Source: Mytilus galloprovincialis (taxonomy: Eukaryota; Mollusca; Bivalvia; Mytilida; Mytilidae). Taken from it: 64,000 bases of DNA. The stretch is taken from assembly GCF_965363235.1 (NCBI RefSeq), contig NC_134848.1:63616681-63680680 (forward strand), read 5' to 3'. Made by a program: the position numbers and the translations under genes. The notes under the pieces are model-generated. The model had not been told where the DNA came from and ran no database searches. It worked only from the letters and a program-made list of their open reading frames with translations. Below are positions 11,524 through 20,197 of the stretch, in pieces (positions within the stretch are counted from its first letter, which is position 1; each line of letters starts with the position of its first letter).

Positions 11524-11609
11524 TCCCGTGAGTCGAACCACCGACCTAGAGATGTCAGATTTTCTTATTCCACTACAGTCTCCCGCTCTACCAACTGAGC
11601 TATCACGGG
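11524..11609 (-). pseudogene. Broken tRNA-Tyr (GTA)
   Basis: 86 bp instead of 92. A 6-bp deletion removes the 3' strand of the T stem, so the T arm cannot form. The anticodon, intron and D arm are unchanged. It is likely non-functional despite near identity elsewhere. Confidence 0.9.
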
Positions 11610-11915
11610 GTCTGTATACAAATGGTTAAATTGATGATTTATACGTATTTGGATGTATTGTACATTTAGTAATAAAAACAAAAAAGCGCCATCAATTGAA
11701 TCTGAAACGTATATTAGGGGAAGGAGGGGCGATAATTCATTAAGATATTTCAATTAGCAAGAGTAGCAGAGAAAACAAGTAAGTAGAATGACGGATCGGT
11801 TGCGCTTAACATATATCGCCTACAGCAATCAATACTATGAATTTGCGGATGCGTTCAATATATTAACAAGATAGCAGTGAGCGTTAAGTACCTAAAAATG
11901 ATGGTCGTTACTAAG

Positions 11916-11987
11916 TCCTCGGTAGTATAGTGGTTAGTATCCCCGCCTGTCACGCGGGAGACCGGGGTTCGATTTCCCGCCGGGGAG
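11916..11987 (+). tRNA. tRNA-Asp (GTC), eighth unit, T-stem variant
   Basis: Full-length, with the same G-U T-stem variant as at 8281-8352. Confidence 0.95.
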
Positions 11988-12507
11988 GACATTATTTTTT
12001 ACTTGGCTTTGGATTTTCATTCTTTAATTGTCAATTTGACCGCTATAGTAACATCGGATAATAACTGTGTAAGGGTTTGAAACCAATCCAACTGTCATAT
12101 TGTTTATGCCGTAGCATCTCCAGTTCATGTCATCAGAAGACGACCAGTTAAGTTTTGAACACGTTCCCAACCTTTAAATGTGTCTACTTTTTAGCATTCA
12201 TGAGCATATTTTTGAGAAAAAAAACGCAAAGATAAACTAATCCTGACTATCACTGCATCATTAATCCTTTATGACAGATTATTTACTCATTATTATACTA
12301 CATCCCGAATGTGGTGAACGAGTCGAACTAATCACATTAAAATAAAAATGAGAGTGTCAATGAATGAATGATTCTTGTAACATGTGTAAGGGCAGGACAT
12401 ACACTCGAATCGACACAATTTCCTTATTTCGTTCATATCAGACTCTATTCATTTTCAATGCTGAAAGACTACCGAAAAATTGAGTATTGGCGACATTCAA
12501 AAATTAA

Positions 12508-12559
12508 TGGAGGACCCGGGCATCGATCCCGGTACCTCTCGCATGCTAAGCGAGCGCTC
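12508..12559 (-). pseudogene. 3' part of tRNA-Ala(AGC), interrupted by second insertion
   Basis: The tRNA is cut at exactly the same base as the copy at 279-330 and runs straight into a T-run. No duplicated copy restores it here. Confidence 0.92.
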
Positions 12560-13661
12560 TTTTTTTTTTTTTTTTTATCTTAATTATAATCAAACTTCGT
12601 ATTTACATATCACAGTTCAGAATTACACATCAATGAAGAACATTATTATCAATTACTGTCCTTTCTCTGAAAAGAAACATTCAATATTCTACATTTACAA
12701 TTCAAATGCGTGAAATATTTTTCACGAACACAATTATCTGGTTATATACTCATATATAGATATCATATTATATCCTTATAGAAAAATATTCATATACTTA
12801 TATTCTAACTCACTCTTATCTACCATTCAGCACATACATTCAAATTGACAAAAAGCTTACACAGAATACAAAGAAAATTTAGAGTGAAAAATGATTATGA
12901 CGTCTTATTTTCCGACAGAGGACAAAAAATAATACAATAGAAAATATAATTGTTCGCACTGGGCTGGATTCCATTCCACAACGCAATCAAAATTCGAAGT
13001 ATTAAATATCGAGTCAATCATCAGCTATTTTAAGACATGCAAACAGAGCACAAAAATTTTCAAAATATTTGGAAAAACTTTTTCACAACATACTCACAAA
13101 CAACATACAAACTATCTCTCTTACAAATCAACATATAGTAAAATAATAAAACATTTAAAGTTTTTTATTTGTCGCAAATTCTATCATCTCATCTAGTCCT
13201 TTTTTCACATCATCAGTCATCAATTTCGGTATAGTTCTTACATCACGAAAATCTTCAGTCAACACTTTATTAAATTTATAGAAACCTCGGTCACTGCAAT
13301 CGAGTATTTCAAATTCTTTCTCATCTATATGATACAATATCAGACGATTCCTCAATGTTTTTCCGATCAACAATTCGTTACGACCTCCTGATTGTTTCAA
13401 AACAAATTTTGGAATTAACTTAATATCAGTTGCAATATTTGACGGAAATGTTTGTTTACTTTTGTCATTATTTTCTACCAATTTATCGCGTTGAGATGTA
13501 GCAGATAGAATATCCCTGTAATTTACTTTACTAAGCGGCGGAAATTCTGAAAGTTCATCATCTTTTGTATTACATTTATTCCTTTCAATTTTGTCAATGG
13601 ATAATCTACCTTTGTTTTTATTTACATTTTTTCTATTGACACAATTAACTGATACAGACAT
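12560..13661 (-). mobile_element. Second, 5'-truncated element in tRNA-Ala
   Basis: A minus-strand insert of ~1.1 kb with a 17-A tail (T-run 12560-12576), a ~580-bp 3' UTR and the C-terminal part of an ORF. The 3' UTR is recognisably related to that of the element at 331 but clearly diverged, so this is a separate insertion and not a copy made with the array. At its 5' end it joins array sequence that normally lies 117 bp further on, so the insertion came with a target deletion rather than a duplication. Confidence 0.8.
13155..13661 (-). CDS. C-terminal fragment of the element's protein
   Basis: 168 residues aligning to the last ~165 of the 302-aa ORF at 913-1821. Shared blocks include FVLKQ/IVLKQ, LLIGKT/ILIGKT, EKEFEIL/HKEFEVL, LTEDFRDVRT/VTDDFKDVRT and the NKKL end. 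The first codon falls on the junction with the array and matches an internal Met of the longer copy, so the true N-terminus is missing. No function is recognised. Confidence 0.65.
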   Translation of the reverse strand: MSVSVNCVNRKNVNKNKGRLSIDKIERNKCNTKDDELSEFPPLSKVNYRDILSATSQRDKLVENNDKSKQTFPSNIATDIKLIPKFVLKQSGGRNELLIGKTLRNRLILYHIDEKEFEILDCSDRGFYKFNKVLTEDFRDVRTIPKLMTDDVKKGLDEMIEFATNKKL

Positions 13662-13714
13662 CTACATTTGTACATAATGAAGATTTGTTTATATTTAGCA
13701 CAATTACGTGATAT
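13662..13714. repeat. Last remnant of the tRNA array unit
   Basis: About 53 bp matching the unit interior downstream of tRNA-Ala (compare 3614 onward). The array ends here. Confidence 0.85.
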
Positions 13715-13873
13715 CCATACTAGTAGCTTTTAAGATATTAACCAATCAATGTACGTGGTTTATGAGTGGAACTATGCATACTAGCAGCTTTCAAGATATT
13801 AACCAATCAATGTACGTGGTTTATGAGTGGGACTTTCCATACTAGCAGCTTTCAAGATATTAATCAATCAATG
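13715..13873. repeat. 61-bp tandem repeat, 2.6 copies
   Basis: Copies start at 13716, 13777 and 13838, a period of 61 bp, with only a few differences. The repeat begins directly where the tRNA array stops. Confidence 0.9.
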
Positions 13874-14735
13874 ATATAAAGATTTGATTTTTAGTGTGTA
13901 ACGCCACTTTTAAGCACCGCATTTAGGCTATTTCGTGGCGGCCACTTTTTAATTGGTGGAGGAAGCCGGAGTGCCAACGACCTTCGATAAGATTGGATTC
14001 GAGTGCAACCTCAGTGATGTCTGGATAGTGATTACAGTAGTAACTACTTAGACCACACGGCCGCCGATATAAAGAGGTTGGGGTATGTTCCTTAGGGGCA
14101 AACATAGAGTGAGGTCTAATTTAAGGAATCGTGACTGAAGCATTGTGATGAGCTACACTTTCAAAGCAGCTGTCTTAACTTACACCTATATAGTCAGTCA
14201 GTTTGGAATCTGAATCAAATTTTGAGATATTTAAGGATTTAATTAATCATGTCTATCAAGGGAAAACCAATAGTTGCATTGAAAATGTCTTGCCTTATAA
14301 GATAGAATACGTGGTTTTTGGGTGGACATATATATGTACCTTGAAGGTCAAATACCAAGACCAGAGTCCAGTGTTGAACTTTAATGATACACTAAACGGC
14401 AAGCTAAGGGGATACAGACATGCTCAACATATCAAAAGCCTTTCAAGAATAAAACAGTTATGTTCGGGATTTCCTATGAGACAATCATTCGTAAAGACCA
14501 AAACACAGATTTGTGACCAAATCAGCTCAGTGTTCTGCCTTCAGTTAAGTTTCTTGTATATTCCTGCATTAACTGTGTAGCACTTCCCATAGGGTATACG
14601 CAACTATATACACCTTAAAGATGTACTTAGGTGGTCTAAGGTAAAAATTAAATAAATTAAGAATTCAATATTAGTACCTTAAGCTGATAGAGTATTAGTT
14701 CAGGATCAAAATAAGCGAAAAATATTGATAGTAAT
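13874..14735. other. No recognisable gene
   Basis: AT-rich sequence. An open frame of 125 codons on the plus strand (14203-14580) has no motif I recognise and is probably chance. Confidence 0.5.
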
Positions 14736-14764
14736 TATCAAAGGTACCAGGATTATAATTTAGT

Positions 14765-14805
14765 ACGCCAGACGCGCGTTTCGACATAAGACTAATCAGT
14801 GACGC
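14765..14805 (-). ncRNA. Decayed hammerhead motif
   Basis: Same layout, with the core changed to CTGATTA and stem II shortened by three bases. Stem I (GCGTCA/TGGCGT) and the ACGCGCGT palindrome are kept. It is probably inactive. Confidence 0.65.
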
Positions 14806-15126
14806 TCATACCAAAATATAACATTTATAAAGTCAAACAAGTATAAAGTTGAAGAGCATTGAGGATCCAAATTTCCAAAAAGTTGTGCCAAATACGGCTT
14901 AGACCTGTAATCTATGCCTGGGATAAGAAAATCCTTAGTTTTTTGAAAAATTCAAAGTTTTGTAAACAGGAAATTTATGAAAAATGACTACATTATTGAT
15001 ATTCATGTCAACATCAAAGTGTTGACTACTGGGCTGGTGATACCCTCGGGGATGAAACGTCCACCAGCAGTTGCATCGACCCAGTGGTGTAAATAATTAT
15101 CAAAGGTACCAGGATTATAATTTAGT

Positions 15127-15170
15127 ACGCCAGACGCGCGTTTCGTCTACATAAGACTCATCAGTGATGG
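15127..15170 (-). ncRNA. Hammerhead ribozyme motif, core intact
   Basis: Minus-strand core CTGATGA, stem II GTCT/AGAC with loop TATGT, then GAAA and the palindrome ACGCGCGT followed by C at the cleavage site. Stem I is weaker than in the copy at 43835 (mismatches within CCATCA/TGGCGT). Stem III has no loop, so an active form would need two motifs pairing together. Confidence 0.7.
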
Positions 15171-15210
15171 TCATATCAAAATATTTATAAAGCCAAACAA
15201 GATAGGTCAT

Positions 15211-16180
15211 GGAACTCCTTTTCGAGATATTTGATTTGTAAAATATGGCGGGAAAAGGCTGACTCGAACTTTTTCCTCATATTTGCATTGGTATTATTTG
15301 AGTCTCAAATCAAAAGAATGAAAATCAAGAATCTGCTATTTTTTTTTTCAAATGACCTTTTATGACTTATATTAATAGTCTTATGTTAAAAGATAGATAA
15401 GTGTTATGGGGCAACATATTTTACCATGTTTCGTATACAAAAACATCAAGGAGTCCGAACATTTGATACTTATTCTAACATTCACCTAAGCACATACTTT
15501 AAACATAAGGAAACATTTAATCATATACAGATGACTGAATTTGGTTATAATAATTACTAAATAATTAATATCATAATTATTTCATAGGATTGTCATCATA
15601 AAATTTTAAAAAATAGTAATTTATTATGTGCTGAGGTGTAAAAAAATGTAAAGTAAGAACTGGATATATTTACAAATACGAATATTAAACTTAAGTGGTC
15701 TCAAATTAAACTTTCTTATTATTGTTCGTTAAAAGTGCTTATGTTTAAAGATAAGTGTTATGGGGCAAAATATTTTACCTTGCATTCGGAATCTGTACCC
15801 GAGGACTCTACCAGTCCGGTAGCCTAACAGCATGAAAACTAGTAGAATGAAACATATTATACTGGATGACACGCCGCCCAGGATAAAAAGGTGTCAATCG
15901 GATGTTGTCAAGGACACAACAACAACGATTTTATCAGGTGTCCCCAGGATCATCTTAAATAATGTAATGAAAAATGACATATGTGCAGACTTCTGAATCC
16001 TCATTGTACTATAAAAATTGAGACATGTTTGTTTATATTCGGCCCTGTACTGATCAACTTTCAGATATTTTAGATTACAATGGCAACCACCAATATTGCT
16101 CTATTTCCAAATGTAACCGTAAAAAATGAAAAACTTGTGATATACTTATATAATATCTGATACTCACTTTTAAAGTAATT
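15211..16180. other. AT-rich spacer with a short direct repeat
   Basis: I recognise no gene. A block of roughly 35 bp containing GATAAGTGTTATGGGGCAA occurs near 15394 and again near 15751. Confidence 0.5.
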
Positions 16181-16218
16181 TAACCACCAAATGTTACATT
16201 ACACAAAGTCATGGGGAT

Positions 16219-16530
16219 TTGAATTGCACTGCTTCCAGTATTATGTACGGTATTGAATGTACTCTTTGTGGATTGATCTACGTCGGGGAAACTCGACAAA
16301 GACTCAATTTTACAATGAATGATCATCGATCTAATGTATATGATCCTAATAACAACAAATTTCGCTATGAACATTTCAATCAGCCTGACCGTTCTATTGT
16401 TTCAGTGACAGTCCGGATTATAGAAAAAATATATCATTCAAAAAATGACCCCATATTGAGTACACCATATCGTTTACAAAGAGAAAACTTTTGGATAAGA
16501 GAGTTGGGAACAGCCATTCTCTATGGATAA
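16219..16530 (+). pseudogene. GIY-YIG endonuclease domain of Penelope-like element
   Basis: 103 residues. Recognisable parts are the start YGIECTLCGLIYVGET (the CxxC plus the GIY-YIG-like core), a following Arg and H-R (NDHRS), and the RENFWIRELGTA end that leads into the RT protein in related elements. In this family the nuclease nicks DNA to prime reverse transcription. It is separated from the RT by frame breaks. Confidence 0.75.
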
Positions 16531-16619
16531 GCCATAATCACAGAAAATATACACTACTCACTATGCACACCGTGACAATTGATAGTCTGTTAACGTTTGT
16601 TGAAAAACCTTAAGGGAAT

Positions 16620-16980
16620 TCATCATATCAGCACTAAATTATACTCCAATCCATTGTCAAAACTTTTTTGACTATTTCAAGAGGCCCAAAATACTTCCGT
16701 TACTGATTCTCGTTCTGTTTTGTATAGATTAGTTACAATAATCATTGACATTGCTAACAATAAACTATTGAAACCAGTATTGACTACATACAAAAATGAG
16801 GAAAAACGTATTTTTTCTAAGGTAGAATTTGCCAATAAAGGTTTAGGTGCTGTAAATATAAGCAATATTTTCCATCAGAAAGCTATACTTGATTACTTCA
16901 AAATTAAACTACACCTTTTATTTCTTATACTTACACCAAGTCTATTGCATACAAGATTTTCAACACCAAGAGGGTTTTAG
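16620..16980 (+). pseudogene. N-terminal linker region of Penelope-like protein
   Basis: The stretch around VEFANKGLGAVNISNIF matches the block IKYVNKGFDFVNIADIF in the second Penelope-like element (29973-30458, minus), so both belong to the same broad family. Confidence 0.65.
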
Positions 16981-17189
16981 AGGCCTTTAACCTCAAAGAT
17001 GTGAAATCCAAGCCTGGTCATGTTATTACTGGTTTACTAAGGACGAAGTTTTACAAAATCTAAAAACCGTCCTACTTTCTTTTGGTATCAACATCAAAGG
17101 AAACGGAGAAAATTTACCATCATGATACCAAAACTCTATATAAAGAACGACACATAGCTGAATCATCAAAATACGACTAAACATCTTTT

Positions 17190-17372
17190 CTGATGTACAG
17201 TAGTTGTCGTTTGTTTATGTAATATATACGTGTTTCTCGTTTCTCGTTTTGTGTATATAGATTAGACCGTTGGTTTTCCCGTTTGAATGGTTTTACACTA
17301 GTGTAATTGTTATTTGTATGGAGAGTTGTCTCATTGGCACTCACACCACATCTTCCTATATCTATTTCTAAA
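17190..17372 (+). repeat. Short interspersed repeat inside the Penelope-like element
   Basis: It ends in a block with GGAGAGTTGTCTCATTGGCA and ACCACATCTTC. The same end, on one strand or the other, is at 24088-24140, 41628-41665 and 47370-47415. It interrupts the element between the linker and the RT. Confidence 0.6.
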
Positions 17373-17399
17373 ATACTGACTACTATTCTTTTTTACAGC

Positions 17400-18130
17400 T
17401 AAAAATGGGTTTCAAAAATATTGTGATGAGATATATTCTACCAGTGGTGTTAACCAGATATGGATTCGCAAAATTTCGAAAGATATACTGCTTAATCTTC
17501 GATCACAATTTTCACGATTTTGCAGTAAACGTTTGATTTCTCTACGCTTTACACTACTATTCCCCATGCTGAGCTGAAAGATCGACTTCACCATCTCATT
17601 AAACCGAGCTTTTTCTATAAAAATGGGAATCGTAGATACAAATTTCTTGTTTTGGGTTATAATATTTCATAATTTTTGAAAAACCACACTGAATCTATCA
17701 GAAAATATACTGAAAATGATTTTATCAAAATGCTGGACTTTTTGATCGACAATATATATTTGTTGAGTTTGGAGGATTCATATTTCAACAGACAGTCGGT
17801 ATTCCAATGGGTACTAATTTTGCACCCCTACCAGCTGATTTGTTTTTGTACTCGTATGAAGCTGAATTCATTCAAAAACTTCTTAAAAAGAAACAGAAAA
17901 AGCACCTTGCAAAATACTTTAATTTTACTTTCCGATATATTGATGATGTCCTATCATTGAATAACCTATATTTCAACCAATACTTGCATCTCATATATCC
18001 CAGTGAACTTGAAATTAAGGACAATACTGATACTAGAAGGACTGCTTCATACCTTGATCTTTTCTTCAATATTGACACAGATGGAAGATTTCACACGAAA
18101 AAATTTGTTTACAGTTTTTGGAGAGAATAA
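17400..18130 (+). pseudogene. Reverse transcriptase remnant, Penelope-like
   Basis: The frame at 17807-18130 holds MGTNFAPLPADLFLYSYEAE (RT motif 4 region) and FRYIDDVLSLNN (the catalytic YIDD box), then LIYPSELEIKDNTD and a SYLDLFF block. 17676-17960 and upstream pieces carry the preceding fingers and palm sequence in other frames. It is truncated after motif E, with several frame breaks. Confidence 0.8.
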
Positions 18131-18384
18131 AATTTGATTTTGACCCTAAGAAAAAAATGTTTGATTGACTCTCAGCTGCCACTATATGTAATACTTAAAT
18201 TGAAAGAATAAAATGTTTTCGACTTGTCCCTACAAAAATAGATTATTTTTTGCCGAAGAAGAAAAAAAAAAACGTTTGTCCGGGGGAAATCAATAGCACG
18301 TCCCCCGCCGGACCGAAAATCAAATGGTTTCTGTCTAATCTTCAACTGTGTATTTGTTTTGACTTCCAAGCTGTATTCATCTGA

Positions 18385-18428
18385 GCGTCGCTGGTTAGTC
18401 TTGTGTGGACGTGGCGTGCGTCTGGTGT
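18385..18428 (+). ncRNA. Degenerate hammerhead motif at the 3' end of the element
   Basis: The arms and loop spacing match the copy at 43835, but the core reads CTGGTTA and GTGG in place of CTGATGA and GAAA. It sits ~250 bp past the RT, where Penelope-like elements are known to carry hammerheads. Confidence 0.55.
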
Positions 18429-18539
18429 ATTAATGTTTAACCTGGTACCTTTGGTTGGCTATTATTCGTTTGTTTCTCTGTCCTATATTTTCTCCCATTT
18501 ATTTGTATTGTGGTCCTGTCATGTAATGTTGTCATTTTA

Positions 18540-18830
18540 ATGCTATAATTAACGTTGCCATTGAAGCGGGAGGTTTGGCATATCACAAAACCAGGTGCAA
18601 CCCACCATTTCTTTTCTTAAAATGCCCTGTACCAAGTCAGGAAAATGGCCGTTGTTATATTATAGTTCGTTTCTGTGTGTGTTACATTTTAATGGTGTGT
18701 TTTTGTTGTGTCGTAGTTCTCTTATATTTGATACGTTTCCCTCAGTTTTAGTTTGTAACCCGGATTTGTTTTTTCTCTATCGATTTATGAATTTTGAACA
18801 GCGGTATACTTACTACTGTTGCCTTTATTA
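18540..18830 (+). repeat. 3' tail repeat of Penelope-like elements
   Basis: Contains AACCAGGT..CAACCCACC and CTGTACCAAGTCAGGAA blocks, also present at 46640-46900 downstream of another RT fragment (45726-45953). Twice behind RT remnants suggests it is the 3' end of this element family. Confidence 0.6.
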
Positions 18831-18906
18831 AGTACTATATCTGTTTTGTTCAGGTTGAAATTATATCAATGTTATAAAGAATATAGGTAATAATATCAGT
18901 GGATAT

Positions 18907-20098
18907 TGTTATGCCTAAGGGTAGGAGTTAAGGATGATAGGTTTATATGTATCATGTTTCATTCTTTTCTTGTGTTGCTCAGAGAGTTCATTTCTACTTT
19001 CACTTTCATTTTCGTGTTCCGTTACTCTGAGCTGCACTGTTATATTATGAACGGAAGGACTATGCCTATGAACACTTTATATTTCAGGTATCGCGGCCGT
19101 ATTGTATTGTATTGTATGTATTATATTATTGTTTATGGGAAATATTGATAGGACAGGGTTCGTTCTCACTGTTTGACCAGGGGGGTACTTTGACATGATC
19201 CCAGCTTTAGTTTGACCTGTATATCGCTTGTCCCTTTTGCTCACCTGTTTTATTCAATCACGTTAAGGGTCTATATTGTAACCAGGGTACGTTCCCACTA
19301 AGGGTTATTCTTGATAAGCCCATATCTCCCCTTTTTCCTCGACAGTTGTGTATTTCTATTTGTTTTTGCGCCATGTTCTATATTATTGCCGTGGGAACTT
19401 CCGGTTTTAAGGACCAATCGGAATGGACAGAGATAACCTAGTTTCCAGAACCCGGTATTATGTATATTCAGAATTACAACCAATCGCTACGTTAATTTTA
19501 CGGACACACTTATCGTTATAGTAACGGACACACTTTCTGTGTCCGCGAACTTCCGGACTATATAAACGGTTGTAGCAGACGATTCAGCACAGCACAGCAC
19601 ACATTACCTTGACCATTTTGATAGATATACCATTATTACCAGAGCCTACCACTTGTGAACCATTACCAGGTTAATGTTAACCCCGATTTTTATGATATTT
19701 ACGACCTGACAAGTGACCTATATTATTCTACTATAATACTGTAAATAGTAAAACCACTTTCCCATGTATACGCACGACGATTAACATCCAAGGGGGGCTC
19801 TGAACCGTTTTTGCTTTGGGATATTTATTTATAACATATATATATTGATTTATGACTGATTAAATAGTCATTGCTAAACTTATAACTGTTTTTGTTATAT
19901 TTTGTCTTGAAATGAATAAGAAACCAGTGTTTTAGATTACTCAGTCCAGCTACCAAGGTTTGCAAGTTACCATTGCATGTTTCACGATTACCAGTGAAAG
20001 TTTATAAAAGGCCTGCTACCAAGGTTCTAGTGTTAAGCAAGTAAACACACACACACATTTAAATATGCGCGACGTAATGCTATACCAGAGGCGTTACA
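18907..20098 (+). repeat. 5' LTR
   Basis: 1,192 bp, starting TGTTATGCC and ending GCGTTACA. It contains a TATA-like box (ACTATATAAACGG, about 19558), likely the promoter, followed by CAGCACAGCACAGCACA. Confidence 0.92.
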
Positions 20099-20100
20099 TT

Positions 20101-20118
20101 TGGTGGCAGCGGTGGGAT
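20101..20118 (+). promoter_or_regulatory. Primer-binding site, likely tRNA-Leu
   Basis: TGGTGGCAGCGGTGGGAT, two bases inside the 5' LTR, is complementary to the CCA-bearing 3' end expected for a eukaryotic tRNA-Leu. Confidence 0.75.
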
Positions 20119-20197
20119 ACGTATAAAACCACACCTTTATGAAATTTTTTGACTTACTTGACAAGTTGTACAACAGAGTTTAATTTAAACAATTAAC

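Larger units (their letters stand above)
1..13714. repeat. Tandem tRNA gene array, ~1,356-bp unit
   Basis: A unit that starts with the same sequence recurs at 1, 3167, 4523, 5883, 7239, 8595, 9951, 10876 and 12230. Most spacings are exactly 1,356 bp. One unit is 1,360 bp (a 4-bp insertion near 4906), the unit at 9951 is 925 bp after an internal deletion, and the unit at 10876 has the 4-bp insertion plus a 6-bp deletion. A full unit holds tRNA-Ala(AGC) minus, tRNA-Tyr(GTA) minus and tRNA-Asp(GTC) plus. Units differ by only scattered substitutions, so they were amplified recently or are homogenised by recombination. The first and last units are each interrupted by an inserted element. The array runs off the left edge. 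Short T-runs follow each tRNA in its own direction, as expected for Pol III terminators. Confidence 0.97.
14736..15210 (-). repeat. Hammerhead-bounded ~360-bp repeat (retrozyme-like)
   Basis: On the minus strand this locus holds a hammerhead motif (15127-15170), a unit of about 360 bp, and a second, decayed hammerhead motif (14765-14805). The predicted cleavage sites lie 362 bp apart. The same unit occurs in the opposite orientation at 43760-44165. Head-to-tail units bounded by hammerheads are the layout of animal retrozymes and of some Penelope-like element ends. Confidence 0.75.
16200..18830 (+). mobile_element. Decayed Penelope-like element with N-terminal GIY-YIG
   Basis: In order on the plus strand: a GIY-YIG nuclease (16219-16530), an N-terminal linker region (16620-16980), an inserted short repeat (~17190-17372), RT pieces (17400-18130), a degenerate hammerhead (18385-18428) and a 3' tail repeat (18540-18830). 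A nuclease ahead of the RT is the permuted order of the Naiad/Chlamys type of Penelope-like elements, which is known from invertebrates. The reading frame is broken in several places, so the copy is dead. Confidence 0.8.

Noticed and set aside
2502-11753. Repeated 62-codon minus-strand open frame in every tRNA unit
   Set aside because: It starts inside tRNA-Tyr and its intron and is simply repeated with the unit. It has no protein features and is a shadow of the tRNA array.
1-12570. Regular direct repeats suggestive of a CRISPR array or satellite
   Set aside because: The unit is 1.36 kb and holds bona fide tRNA genes with introns, in a eukaryotic setting.
14203-14580. 125-codon plus-strand frame
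   Set aside because: No motif, homologous copy or splice context; probably chance.
16219-18130. GIY-YIG before RT as a rearranged or tandem pair of canonical Penelope copies
   Set aside because: The minus-strand element at 28045-30620 shows the same linker before RT and no nuclease after it, so a permuted natural order is simpler.
18906-19148. 80- and 98-codon frames repeated in both LTRs
   Set aside because: They lie within the LTRs and recur only because the LTRs are duplicated.
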